Assembly (NCBI RefSeq): GCF_001559865.1
Contig: NZ_LOHE01000038.1
Span: 62,001-126,000, forward strand
Length of the DNA stretch: 64,000 bases
Reading direction: 5' to 3'
Source of the DNA: Abyssisolibacter fermentans
GTDB lineage: Bacteria > Bacillota > Clostridia > Tissierellales > MCWD3
The translations under genes were made by a program, and so were the position numbers. The notes beneath the pieces were generated by a model. It did no database searches and had not been told where the DNA came from. It saw only the letters and a list, made by a program, of their open reading frames with translations. Positions 36,642 to 44,990 of this stretch are shown here, in pieces. How positions within the stretch are numbered: the first letter of the stretch is position 1; every line of letters begins with the position of its first letter.

Positions 36642-38063
36642 TTAATTACTCTTGCTCTCTAAAAACTTTATTCTTTCCTCAAATTGTGGTAAGTATTCTT
36701 TGTGTGCAACCAACATTTCATCTAAAATTGTTTGTGCTATTTTACCACTTGGAACAAGTGGGTTAATTGTAAATGCTTGTAACGCAGTGCTATAATCTCC
36801 TGTTACCGCAGCTTTAATAGTGGTTAACTCCATGTCTTTCATGTGTTGTAACAATCCTCTACTTGAAACGTCAAAGGAACCCCATGAAAGTGGAACTGGT
36901 CCATTAGAAGTAATGATAGAACTTACTTCAACAACTACATCATTTGGTAGGTCAGAGATAGCACCATTATTTTTCGTACTTACTACCATATGACTACGCT
37001 TATCATTATATATAGAAGTAATTAATTCACATGCTGCATCAGAATAGTAAGCTCCTCCTCGTTTTGCAAGTTGTGGTGGTTTTATGCTTAAGTTAGGATC
37101 TTTGTAAAGCTCAAATAATTCTGCTTCTGTACGTTTTACTACTTCTGCACGAGTTTCACCTTTCTCAAAGGCTTCTAACTGTTCTTTTAACATATCATCT
37201 GTAATATAGTAGTATCTATGATACATACATGGAATAATACCTAGATTACGTACTTGATCTGGTAAAAAACCAATATTAGGAATATTTTGAACTCCAGCTT
37301 TTTCTTCAACACCTTCATCAACATTATTATTTGGATTTAATGGTCTCTTGATTTCTTCTAATGCCTTCGCCAATCTTTCAGGTGATGTATATGCAACTTC
37401 AATTACATCTTTAGTTTTTTCTTCTCCTATTTTATTCCACACACGATGCCAATGGAAATGATTTAACCCTCCAAAACGAAAGAATAAATCTTCTTCTTTT
37501 TCTTTTAAAGCTCCTGCTGCAATTTTGCTACACATAATAGGCACATTACATAAACCTACTACTTTATCCCAATGCCCATAACGCATAACTGCTTCCGTCA
37601 CCATTCCAGATGGATTGGTGAAGTTAACTAACCATGCTTTTGGACAAAGTTCCTTCATTTCTTCCACAATATCTAATATAACAGGGATTGTACGAAAGGC
37701 TTTAAACATTCCTCCTGCACCATTTGTTTCTTGTCCAATAATTCCATGAGATAGAGGTATTCTCTCATCCTTAATGCGAGCATCTAATAAACCTACTCTA
37801 AATTGAGTAGAAACAAAATCTGCATCCTTTAGTGCTTTACGACGATCTAATGTTAAATTAATTTCCCAATCTAACCCAGCTGCTTTAACCATTCTCTTTG
37901 CCAAAGCACCAACAATTTCTAGTTTTTCCCTTCCAGCTTCAATATCTACTAACCATAGTTCTTTGATTGGTAATTCATCTTTTCTTTTTATAAAACCTTC
38001 TATTAATTCTGGTGTATAACTTGATCCACCACCAATAGTTACTATTTTCAAATTCTTTTTCAT
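36642..38063 (-). CDS. Glycoside hydrolase family 4 (6-phospho-beta-glucosidase type)
   Basis: About 473 residues. NAD+-binding N-terminus IVTIGGGSSYTPELIEGF, then QFRVGLLDARIKDERIPL. The metal-binding cysteine is in GLCNVP near 205 and the histidine in GGLNHFHWH near 235, with NFTNPSGMV near 180. GH4 enzymes use NAD+ and Mn2+ to hydrolyse phosphorylated or free glycosides by an oxidation-elimination route. No PTS gene adjoins. I start at 38063 because GGAGGG lies six bases upstream of that ATG. The RpiR gene upstream reads in the same direction and probably regulates it. Confidence 0.92.
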   Translation of the reverse strand: MKKNLKIVTIGGGSSYTPELIEGFIKRKDELPIKELWLVDIEAGREKLEIVGALAKRMVKAAGLDWEINLTLDRRKALKDADFVSTQFRVGLLDARIKDERIPLSHGIIGQETNGAGGMFKAFRTIPVILDIVEEMKELCPKAWLVNFTNPSGMVTEAVMRYGHWDKVVGLCNVPIMCSKIAAGALKEKEEDLFFRFGGLNHFHWHRVWNKIGEEKTKDVIEVAYTSPERLAKALEEIKRPLNPNNNVDEGVEEKAGVQNIPNIGFLPDQVRNLGIIPCMYHRYYYITDDMLKEQLEAFEKGETRAEVVKRTEAELFELYKDPNLSIKPPQLAKRGGAYYSDAACELITSIYNDKRSHMVVSTKNNGAISDLPNDVVVEVSSIITSNGPVPLSWGSFDVSSRGLLQHMKDMELTTIKAAVTGDYSTALQAFTINPLVPSGKIAQTILDEMLVAHKEYLPQFEERIKFLESKSN

Positions 38064-38229
38064 ATTCATCCCTCCGTTTCTATAATCATTATAATTTAAA
38101 CTATTAATGATTAGAATATTCATAGCGCTTATAGTCACAAAGAGGATTATTTAGTTACATGTTCCACCTAAAAAACAAAGTGTTTTTTAAACAGCAAAAA
38201 ACCCCCTTAATAATTTTTAAAGGAGTTTC

Positions 38230-39000
38230 TTAACACTCTGAAGTTGTTTTTATACTTTGCTTTTTTAGCATGGTTAATTTAGCTAAAGCTTCAATTATAT
38301 ACATTGCGGGAATTTGTGAAGTTATATCTACTTTGCCCCATGAATTCTCATAAGCTAACTCTCTTTGTATATAATATGAAATATTATAATCTGTCATTTT
38401 TGCTAATGTGCTATTCTTACTGTTGGTGATAGAAACTACAGTCGCCTTACTTCTTTTCAAAATTTCTGAATTATTGACTAGCGCTTCAATCTCTCCTTCA
38501 ACAGATAATGTAATTATTATTGTTTCACTTGGAACTTCAAGGTTTATTGGAAACATTGGATTATTAACCCCTGTAGAAAAAATCCCAACATTACAAAAAT
38601 AGCGACTAGCATAATCAGCAATTATTCCTGAATTGCCTACACCTAAAAATATCACATGTTTCTTTGATGCTATAATTGTTGCAATTTTATCGAGCTGATT
38701 TTGAAAAGCTTGTGTATTTGCTCTTTGCAAAAAATCCAGGACTATTGAAAAATCATATCTTTTTTGGTGGTTCTTACTCTTCTCTGCTTCCAACTTATAT
38801 CTCACTTTGAATTCAGAAAATCCATCGCAATTTAATTTTCTACAAAATCTAGTGATAGTAGTAGTTGAAACATGAGCTTCATTAGCCATTTCTCTAATGG
38901 TCATGTAGGCAATTTTCTCGCTATTTTTTAATATAAAATTATAAATCTCATAATCTAGCTCACTAAATTGACTTAAAGCTTGTTTAGAAAATAAACTCAC
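38230..39000 (-). CDS. RpiR/MurR-family regulator (HTH + SIS)
   Basis: 256 residues. HTH_6 domain in 1-75 (TIREMANEAHVSTTTITRFC) and a SIS sugar-phosphate-binding domain in 100-240 (VIFLGVGNSGIIADYASRYF). GTG start with GGTGA upstream. It precedes the GH4 gene on the same strand and probably senses its sugar phosphate. A terminator-like stem with GGGGGTTTTTT (38190-38235 region, minus) overlaps its stop. A near-identical copy of its 5' part lies at 45134-45540. Confidence 0.92.
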   Translation of the reverse strand: MSLFSKQALSQFSELDYEIYNFILKNSEKIAYMTIREMANEAHVSTTTITRFCRKLNCDGFSEFKVRYKLEAEKSKNHQKRYDFSIVLDFLQRANTQAFQNQLDKIATIIASKKHVIFLGVGNSGIIADYASRYFCNVGIFSTGVNNPMFPINLEVPSETIIITLSVEGEIEALVNNSEILKRSKATVVSITNSKNSTLAKMTDYNISYYIQRELAYENSWGKVDITSQIPAMYIIEALAKLTMLKKQSIKTTSEC

Positions 39001-39110
39001 AGTGTATCACCGCCTTCTCAACATTATAAAATATTAAATATTAAAAGACAAGTTTCTATCATTGTAGTTATATGTTTTTTATGCAAACAAATGAACCGTC
39101 CCCTTGTTTG
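38659..39110. repeat. Direct repeat, copy 1 (rpiR 5' half plus upstream REP)
   Basis: About 403 bases (38659-39061) recur at 45137-45540 with about five differences, in the same orientation. The similarity resumes through the REP copies (39083 and 45702) after an insertion of about 135 bases in the second copy. Confidence 0.9.
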
Positions 39111-39580
39111 TTTATTTTGTTTGTTTTTACGCAGTCTGCCGTCCCCTTGTTTGTATTAAGTTTTAATAATGTTTTTCGAATTGCCTCATAACCTTCATGT
39201 ATATCATTTATATGTGTAACAGAACATTCAATAGGACATTGTCCATCTTTAGTTCGATTGATAATAAACGGAACTATTTTGCAATATTTTACTTTTATAT
39301 TGGATTTAGTCGCAAAATCAAGAGCTACTTGACTAATAATAGGTGTTATAACCTGATCTGCTCCAATGAGTATTGCAAGTATGATTGCACCTTTACCAAT
39401 AATTCTATCTACAACAGTTAATGGCTCTGTTGAAGACCCATAACTTGAATAATAATCCATCATTGGTTTTACTCCTTTTTGCTCAGAGGTAAAAACAATC
39501 TGATTATGTTTCAAAACAAAACATGTTTTTTCTGGATTTTGTTCTAATAACTTAATTAACTGATTAGATACTGTCTGCAT
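39068..39580 (-). CDS. DUF1893 protein with REP-derived C-terminal tail
   Basis: 170 residues. Residues 1-140 fit DUF1893: TCFVLKHNQIVFTSEQKGVKP, then DRIIGKGAIILAILIGAD and CPIECSVTHINDIHEGYEAI. The function of that family is unknown. The last 25 or so residues (after RKTLLKLN) are encoded by two tandem REP-like repeats (39083-39110 and 39136-39153), so the native stop has been displaced and the tail is not conserved. GGAGG overlaps the stop of a 24-codon frame just upstream, implying translational coupling. Confidence 0.8.
   Translation of the reverse strand: MQTVSNQLIKLLEQNPEKTCFVLKHNQIVFTSEQKGVKPMMDYYSSYGSSTEPLTVVDRIIGKGAIILAILIGADQVITPIISQVALDFATKSNIKVKYCKIVPFIINRTKDGQCPIECSVTHINDIHEGYEAIRKTLLKLNTNKGTADCVKTNKINKQGDGSFVCIKNI
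39083..39153 (+). repeat. Two tandem REP-like repeats
   Basis: Copies at 39083-39110 (GCAAACAAATGAACCGTCCC, then CTTGTTTG) and 39136-39153 (CTGCCGTCCCCTTGTTTG). Confidence 0.8.
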
Positions 39581-39591
39581 TTAAAAACCTC

Positions 39592-39666
39592 CTAAGAACT
39601 AAAACTAATATTGGAACTAATATCACTTGATGGTTTTGCAATGTTGTCAATACTATTTTTTAACAT
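39592..39666 (-). CDS. 24-residue peptide gene
   Basis: Starts MLKNSIDNIAKPSSD and ends NISFSS, with GAGAGGGTGG about five bases before ATG. Its stop codon is embedded in the Shine-Dalgarno region of the DUF1893 gene. It has no cysteine and no signal sequence. The serine-rich end recalls some peptide precursors, but this is not diagnostic. It lies between MarR and DUF1893 genes on the same strand. Confidence 0.45.
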   Translation of the reverse strand: MLKNSIDNIAKPSSDISSNISFSS

Positions 39667-39688
39667 AATTACCACCCTCTCCATCCTG

Positions 39689-40057
39689 TTATTTTTCTGT
39701 CTCTATTTTTTTTATATACTTTATCAAATATTGTTTTGTAAAGTCAAACATGTCTAATATAATACTTTCATTATCATTTATAAAATTTAAAAATTCTTCA
39801 GATGGTTCACCAAAAAAATCTTCATGAAATTTCTCATGCCCTTGATATGCCAATAATCCTCTTTTCGTTAATTTAAAATATGTATTTTTATTATTCTCAA
39901 GTTTCTTATACCGACTTAATAACTCTTTCTTCTCTAATTTTTGTATTATCTTAAAAATAGCACCTTTTGTAACACCTAATCTTTGCGCAATTGTAGTCAT
40001 ATTGATTTCGTTATTATCTTGAATAAATGCCAAAGTATGTATTTCTGATGGATACAA
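39689..40057 (-). CDS. MarR-like regulator, 5' end replaced by a resolvase remnant
   Basis: 122 residues with the winged helix TIAQRLGVTKGAIFKIIQKL and the wing KNTYFKLTKRG. The N-terminal helix that normally makes the MarR dimer interface is cut: the frame opens at about 40085 directly within resolvase sequence, and only a TTG at 40057 (after AGGGG) serves as a start. It is probably impaired or expressed from the resolvase side. Downstream are the 24-residue peptide and DUF1893 genes. Confidence 0.7.
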   Translation of the reverse strand: MYPSEIHTLAFIQDNNEINMTTIAQRLGVTKGAIFKIIQKLEKKELLSRYKKLENNKNTYFKLTKRGLLAYQGHEKFHEDFFGEPSEEFLNFINDNESIILDMFDFTKQYLIKYIKKIETEK

Positions 40058-40470
40058 CTCTTCCCCTAGCTCTTGCGGATGAAAGCCCAGCTAAGGTTCT
40101 CTCTCTAATGATATCTCTTTCAAATTCAGCTAGAGAAGCAAAAATATGAAACATTAATTTACCTGTTGAGCTAGTTGTGTCTAGGTTTTCTTTAAGGCTT
40201 AAGAAGCCTATTTCTTTTTCATTCAATTCATTTATAATTTCAATAAGGTGTTTTAATGATCTTCCAGATCTATCTAATTTCCAAACAACAATAATATCTC
40301 CTTTTCTTGCATACTCAAAAGCTTGTTTGAGTCCCGGTTTTTCTTCTTTAGCTCCTGAAACTTTATCTGTAAAAATTTTTTTGCATACTGAACTTTTGAG
40401 AGCATCTATTTGTAAATCTAGATTTTGCTCTCTAGTTGAAACTCTAGCATATCCTATTTCATAATTTCCC
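40014..40470 (-). pseudogene. Tn3-type serine resolvase, frameshifted and 3'-truncated
   Basis: Leftward frame: IGYARVSTREQNLDLQIDAL (catalytic serine at VST), DIIVVWKLDRSGRSLKHL, then TGKLMFHIFASLAEFERD with IIRERTLAGLSSARARG. This is a complete resolvase catalytic domain with the E-helix. The likely start ATGAA lacks one A (ATGAAATAGG for ATGAAAATAGG), which puts a stop at codon 3. The HTH domain after ARARGR is lost by fusion to the MarR gene. Confidence 0.85.
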
Positions 40471-40498
40471 TCCAGATTATTTAAAATATAATAAAATT

Positions 40499-40534
40499 GT
40501 CCTATAACTCAATTAGAAAGTCAAGTTATAGGAC
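40499..40534. repeat. Inverted repeat upstream of the resolvase, possible res subsite
   Basis: GTCCTATAACT, 14 bases, AGTTATAGGAC: perfect 11-bp arms spanning 36 bases, 30 bases before the resolvase start. Size and position suit a resolvase binding site. A terminator is the alternative, but T-runs are weak. Confidence 0.5.
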
Positions 40535-41362
40535 TCTGTTTTTAGTATAAGTTTTTGAACTGATTTTCAACCTTTTTCATATATTTTTAGCGTTATTACA
40601 AATAGTCCGAAAAATCTTCGTTTTTGGAACTGTTAGCACATAAAAAAACGAAGTGGATTTTATGACTTAAACCATAAGTTTGCTCGTTTGGTAGCTTTAT
40701 GCTTTATTATTATAGCTCTAATTATGAGTATAGAATAATTTAAGGTTTAAAACAACAATTATATGATTTGTTGTTTTGTAAAATTATAGTTCAAGTAAAA
40801 ATTTCTTATATTAAAATCTACTTTGTCCCTGCTTATAGCTTAGCTGGTACTAAATCATCTTGGGACAAAGTAACAAAATCATTTATTTTACATATTATTT
40901 CTATAGTAGTTTTGATAACTACTGAAATTAAATTTTATAAAATTTTTACATTATTCAGATTATTTAGTAAAATTACATTAATATTACAATTTCTATTTTA
41001 AATAATTTTCTACAAATTTTCCATTATTTATATGATAGAATCAATTTGTATTTACGTTTAAATATCAACATAACTTTTATAAATTGCAAAATTGCATTAG
41101 AAGTGCAGTAATTACGATGTTTTTATCTCACTAGAAAAATATGGTTATAAGTTGAAGACTACAAGCTTACCTTACAAAAAAGCAGCTAATTACTATGCTG
41201 CAACTAAACTTTATAATGGAAAAAATGGAAATTGAACAATTATTATTATATTTGGTTTAGAATATTTAACTTTAATTTGCAAGTTTCGTGATATAACCCT
41301 TTTATAGTTAGTATTTGGATTATACACGTTACTATAAAATATCTTATGGAGGTGAGAAACAA
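40535..41362. other. Gene-poor region before the RiPP cassette
   Basis: Holds an inverted repeat CTTCGTTTTT/AAAAACGAAG (about 40616-40653) and a plus-strand fragment ending KKAANYYAATKLYNGKNGN (about 41135-41235) that I cannot assign. A 77-codon frame at 40768-41001 lacks a ribosome binding site. The last 50 bases carry GGAGG for the precursor gene. Confidence 0.4.
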
Positions 41363-41461
41363 ATGTTAAAAACAAATCAAGAAGCATTAGGAAAACTAAT
41401 TAAACGTGCAAAGATTCATTGTGAAGCTTCTGGAGCTTGTGGCGCTTCATGCCCAGACTAA
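41363..41461 (+). CDS. Cys-rich RiPP precursor peptide
   Basis: 32 residues with TGGAGGTG ten bases upstream. The leader MLKTNQEALGKLIKRAK is basic and helical; the core HCEASGACGASCPD has three cysteines at 20, 26 and 30. It is followed by a 12-bp hairpin and then a radical SAM/SPASM gene on the same strand, the standard order precursor-maturase. I infer thioether (sactipeptide or ranthipeptide-like) cross-links from the cysteines. The sequence matches no precursor I know. Confidence 0.75.
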   Translation: MLKTNQEALGKLIKRAKIHCEASGACGASCPD

Positions 41462-41474
41462 AATTTTTACGAGC

Positions 41475-41501
41475 GCGTAATTTCTCAAAGAGAAATTACG
41501 C
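41475..41501 (+). terminator. Hairpin between precursor and maturase (attenuator)
   Basis: GCGTAATTTCTC, AAA, GAGAAATTACGC: 12-bp perfect stem with a short T-rich tail. Likely lets the precursor be made in excess over the maturase. Confidence 0.75.
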
Positions 41502-41649
41502 ACTTATTTCAAATTAAAAGTGAATAAGTAATCTTATTTGATAGACATTTTTTCAAAATAGCAAAGCATAACTTGAAGACTATCTAAATAGTATTATTTT
41601 GTAAACTTAGTTAACAATTAATAAGATAAAGAGATAGGTAGGGGATAAA

Positions 41650-42756
41650 ATGTATTCTGATTATCATGATATTTATTCAAAGTATGACCTAAAAAAAGGA
41701 AATTTAACATTTATGTATTTAAATATTACGAATAAATGTAATTTAAGATGTCGGTATTGCTATGATGAAACATCTAGAGTGTCTAAGGACACGAGATCTT
41801 TATCATTAGAGAACTATCAGGAAATTGCACGTGATTCTAAAAAATTAGGATTAAAACGTATTTGTATTACAGGAGGAGAACCTTTTGTTAATAAAGATTG
41901 GTTTGAAATAGGAAAAGCTTTTTATGAAGCAGGCATATCAATATCTTTTAGTTCAAATGGCACATTGATCACAGAAGATTCTGCTAAAAAGCTTAAAATG
42001 CTTGAAGCTGATATTCAAATAAGTTTAGATGGAAATGAAGATGTTATGCATTTTGTAACAAGAGTTCCAAAGACATTTAATAAAATAATCAAGTCAATTA
42101 ATCTTTTGAAAAGTGAGGGTTTAAAAGTAACACTTAACAGTGTAATTGGCAAACACAATCGAGATATGGTTAAATATATAAATCAGATTTCTAAAGAAAA
42201 AAACATTATTACGCGCATAAATTTTTACTATAATTCGCTTAATGATGGTGAAGGGAAAATTGCTCCTCTTAGTATTGAGGAAATTGATGAAATAATATAT
42301 GAAGTTAATGATATGGCAAAGACAAATAAGAATCTAATAATGGCGCTACCACCTTTATTAACCCCTGAAAATATTAATGTTGTTGTCAATCCAGGATGTG
42401 GTTGGGCATATCATGTTGCTGGTATATTACATAATGGAGATGTTACTGTTTGTGGAATAGCTTCTGGTTTGCCTGAATTAGTAGCAGGAAATATATTAAA
42501 CACTTCATTCTATAAAATATGGACAGAATCAGAATTATTTAAGAAATTGAGAAAAAATGATGTTCAACAACTAAAAGGTCTTTGTGCTGAATGTCCTGTT
42601 AATAATATTTGTTTTGGTTATTGTAGGTTAGATTCATATATACGTGAAAAAGATATTTGTGGAGGATTCAATTTATGTCAACAATATTATAAAGCTATGC
42701 TAGATGGTAGAATTAAGAAAAATGTATTTCCATCAAAAATATTAGAGCTTTTTTAG
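41650..42756 (+). CDS. Radical SAM/SPASM peptide maturase
   Basis: 368 residues. The SAM-cluster motif CNLRCRYC has cysteines at 30, 34 and 37, followed by GGEPF near 80. The SPASM region (about 255-350) holds auxiliary-cluster cysteines: NPGCGW, TVCGIA, LCAECPVNNICFGYCR and ICGGFNLC. No separate RRE domain is obvious, although the first 20 residues could bind a leader. Such enzymes form carbon-sulfur or carbon-carbon links in Cys-rich peptides. The partner is almost certainly the peptide 190 bases upstream. GGTAGGGGAT precedes ATG. Confidence 0.92.
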   Translation: MYSDYHDIYSKYDLKKGNLTFMYLNITNKCNLRCRYCYDETSRVSKDTRSLSLENYQEIARDSKKLGLKRICITGGEPFVNKDWFEIGKAFYEAGISISFSSNGTLITEDSAKKLKMLEADIQISLDGNEDVMHFVTRVPKTFNKIIKSINLLKSEGLKVTLNSVIGKHNRDMVKYINQISKEKNIITRINFYYNSLNDGEGKIAPLSIEEIDEIIYEVNDMAKTNKNLIMALPPLLTPENINVVVNPGCGWAYHVAGILHNGDVTVCGIASGLPELVAGNILNTSFYKIWTESELFKKLRKNDVQQLKGLCAECPVNNICFGYCRLDSYIREKDICGGFNLCQQYYKAMLDGRIKKNVFPSKILELF

Positions 42757-42781
42757 ATTAAGAAGTTTGTAGAATAATCAA

Positions 42782-42802
42782 GGGGTTCCGTCAACATTTC
42801 CG
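42782..42802 (+). repeat. Tn3-type terminal inverted repeat, outer half
   Basis: Begins GGGGTTCCGTCAACATTTCC; compared from memory with Tn4430 ends (GGGGTACCGCCAGCATTTCG) it agrees at most positions. Its orientation marks a left end with the interior to the right. Confidence 0.5.
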
Positions 42803-42804
42803 CC

Positions 42805-42877
42805 TTAACTTTGCTATATAAAATGATAGAGCATCATAGAATACTATGAAGTCTATCGTTTTATATAGTAGAGTTAA
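42805..42877. repeat. Long imperfect hairpin
   Basis: 26-base arms 42805-42830 and 42852-42877, three mismatches that become G-U pairs in RNA, with a nested CATAG/CTATG stem. It lies between the Tn3-like end and the Cys-rich remnant and may be a terminator of the maturase transcript or a small mobile hairpin. Confidence 0.65.
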
Positions 42878-42994
42878 ACTAGAGATGCTGTTGGTACCTC
42901 TGAATATAAAAAAGAAACTGAGCTTATTTCAAAGATAGAGCGTGTACATAAGGAGATATGTGAAGCCTGTGTTACATGCAACTGCACGGCTTAA
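42876..42994 (+). pseudogene. Second Cys-rich precursor, lacking a start codon
   Basis: 38 open codons ending at a TAA: TRDAVGTSEYKKETELISKI, then ERVHKEICEACVTCNCTA. Four cysteines cluster in the last 11 residues, and EACVTCNC is nearly the same as EACVSCDC in the orphan precursor at 17517. There is no ATG, GTG or TTG in frame; the upstream stop lies in the right arm of the hairpin, suggesting that an insertion replaced the leader start. It could be revived by a frameshift or non-canonical start, but I treat it as broken. Confidence 0.55.
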
Positions 42995-43190
42995 AAAAGA
43001 AGGGATATTTAATATATTTTGCAATAAAACAGTAAATGAGAGTATAACAATTGCAAAACATTTAATATTTTATAAACAAAGTTTACACTACTAGCAGCAT
43101 AATGTAGAAGTTTCATACTCTTATCATTTTACAAAAATAAGATTTAAAGATATTTAAAGTCTTGTAAAAATAACAAAAAGGTGAAAAATT

Positions 43191-44426
43191 ATGAATATAA
43201 AAATTATTAATCGAGATTATGCTTATTTTATATATGGTCAGATGATTTCTGAATTAGGAAATACAATCCATAGAGTAGCAATGATATGGACAGTGTATAA
43301 AATTATAGGAAGTGGTAGTAAAACAGGATTACTATATGGTTTGGTAATAATCCCTGGAATAATTTTAATGCCTTTCGCAGGTGGAATAGTAGATAGTTTT
43401 GATAGAAAAAAACTTTTAATTCTCTGTGATATAGCTTCAGGTATAAATATATTGATATTAACTATTCTTTTTTGGAGAAATAATTTAGGTTTTTTTAGTT
43501 TGTTGGTTGTACTAAGTATTCAATCGGTAGTGTTCTCACTTGGTTCTACAACACGTAGCTCATTAATTCAGAATATTGTTAAAAAAAATGATTATATAGA
43601 AGCGAATTCAATACATATTTTTGTTAAAAATTTTACGCAAATAGCATTACCTTCAATTGGTGGTTTATTAATAGCGCGATTTAATCCAGGTATTTGCTTT
43701 ATAATTAATTCTCTTACTTTTTTTATAGCTACATTATTTACATTTGAAATTCAAAATTATAAATTTATCAAAAAATTAAACCAATCATTTATTGATAAAA
43801 TAAAAGATGGTTTTTTGTATGTTTTAGATAGAAGATATTATCTAAATTTCATATTTATTTTTATGATTCTTAATTTTCTTATTGCTCCACAAGAAATGCT
43901 GGTAAGAATTTCATTAGATAAGTTGGAAATTGGTGTTGAATATTACGGTATGTTTGAAACAGCACTTGCGCTAGGAAGCTTGGTTATTTCTTTTATTATA
44001 TCTAAAAATAAAAAATGGAAAGAGTATAGTAATACATCTAGAGAAAAAAAGATGCTATGCTATGGAATCTTTTTAATAGCTATAAGTTTTCTACAATTTA
44101 GTTTTACAAGCTCTACTACTCTTCTACTTTTAGGTGGGTTTATAAACGGAATAGGTTTGACAACATTAAATGTTGCATTTTTTTCATACCTACAACGAAG
44201 TATTAATAAAGATTTTTATGGACGTGTTATCTCGATTATATTTTTCTTGAATGAAATCCTTAGACCATTAAGTTATAGCTTTTTTGGTTACTTAACAGAT
44301 CAGATATCTATGTCATTAATCTTTATAATAATATTTATTGTTTTATGTATACTTTTTGCTTTATTTAAAAACTTTGTTCAGTTAAAAAATTTGGAAAATA
44401 CTTCTTTAGAGGATATAGACCACTAA
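43191..44426 (+). CDS. MFS transporter, probable peptide exporter/immunity
   Basis: 411 residues with about 12 membrane helices, of the MFS_3/MefA-like efflux group. N-terminal DYAYFIYGQMISELGNTIHR, then GLVIIPGIILMPFAGGIVDSF and FDRKKLL (the loop 2-3 motif), as in macrolide exporters. Its position after the precursor, maturase and second core suggests export of, or resistance to, the modified peptide. AAAGGTG precedes ATG. The stop codon coincides with the start of a Tn3-type inner terminal repeat. Confidence 0.85.
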   Translation: MNIKIINRDYAYFIYGQMISELGNTIHRVAMIWTVYKIIGSGSKTGLLYGLVIIPGIILMPFAGGIVDSFDRKKLLILCDIASGINILILTILFWRNNLGFFSLLVVLSIQSVVFSLGSTTRSSLIQNIVKKNDYIEANSIHIFVKNFTQIALPSIGGLLIARFNPGICFIINSLTFFIATLFTFEIQNYKFIKKLNQSFIDKIKDGFLYVLDRRYYLNFIFIFMILNFLIAPQEMLVRISLDKLEIGVEYYGMFETALALGSLVISFIISKNKKWKEYSNTSREKKMLCYGIFLIAISFLQFSFTSSTTLLLLGGFINGIGLTTLNVAFFSYLQRSINKDFYGRVISIIFFLNEILRPLSYSFFGYLTDQISMSLIFIIIFIVLCILFALFKNFVQLKNLENTSLEDIDH

Positions 44427-44447
44427 ATGCAGATTTACAACGCTAAG
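44424..44447 (+). repeat. Tn3-type terminal repeat, inner half
   Basis: The segment GATTTACAACGCTAAG and the bases before it agree at nearly all positions with the inner part of the Tn1546 terminal repeat as I recall it. The outer GGGG portion is missing. Confidence 0.6.
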
Positions 44448-44574
44448 GCAGTTTTAGAAATAGAACCCTAAGAGCCATGGCTTATGTGTATTCCAAATAT
44501 TTTCCATTGGGTTTTCACCTGATGACACGGATGCTGGTTTAGCATAGGATATCCAGTTTCAGAAAATGGTGTTT

Positions 44575-44961
44575 TATATCATGAAACCGATTTGAACATA
44601 GAAGAACATTATACTGACACAGCTGGTTATACTGACCAAATATTTGGACTTAGTTATCTTTTAGGATTTAGATTCGCTCCACGAATTAGAGATAAGCTAT
44701 ATTCTTTGGTAAACGTGGAGAATTAAGAGAAAGGAATATGCAAGCTCAATTACAACTAGCTAGTGCATTAAATATTCTTATCAATACTATTAGTGTTTGG
44801 AATACAACGTATTTACATGAAGCTGTAAAATATTTAAGTACTAAAAAAAATATAGACAAAGCATTATTGGGTGTTCTATTTTGTAATATTAAACCTAAAA
44901 AAGAAAACCCAGTAAGAGTTAATTCTCCTACTGGATTAAATCCTACAAACTATTATATGTA
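44575..44961 (+). pseudogene. Tn3-family transposase remnant
   Basis: Two pieces of Tnp[21 protein letters not shown] with [12 protein letters not shown], then after a deletion of roughly 100 codons and a frameshift [20 protein letters not shown] with NTISVWNTTYLHEAVKYL. These are the conserved C-terminal DDE-region sequences of Tn3 transposases. It is non-functional. Confidence 0.9.
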
Positions 44962-44990
44962 ATTTTTATACATCTATTTTCTCACACTCA

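Noticed and set aside
40499-40534. Inverted repeat as a transcription terminator
   Set aside because: It lies in the upstream region of the resolvase and lacks a convincing T-run; a resolvase binding site fits better.
40768-41001. 77-codon plus-strand frame with hydrophobic end
   Set aside because: No Shine-Dalgarno and composition expected of AT-rich non-coding DNA beside decayed sequence.
41363-41461. The precursor as a SCIFF six-cysteine peptide
   Set aside because: It has only three cysteines in a short core and lacks the forty-five-residue SCIFF pattern.
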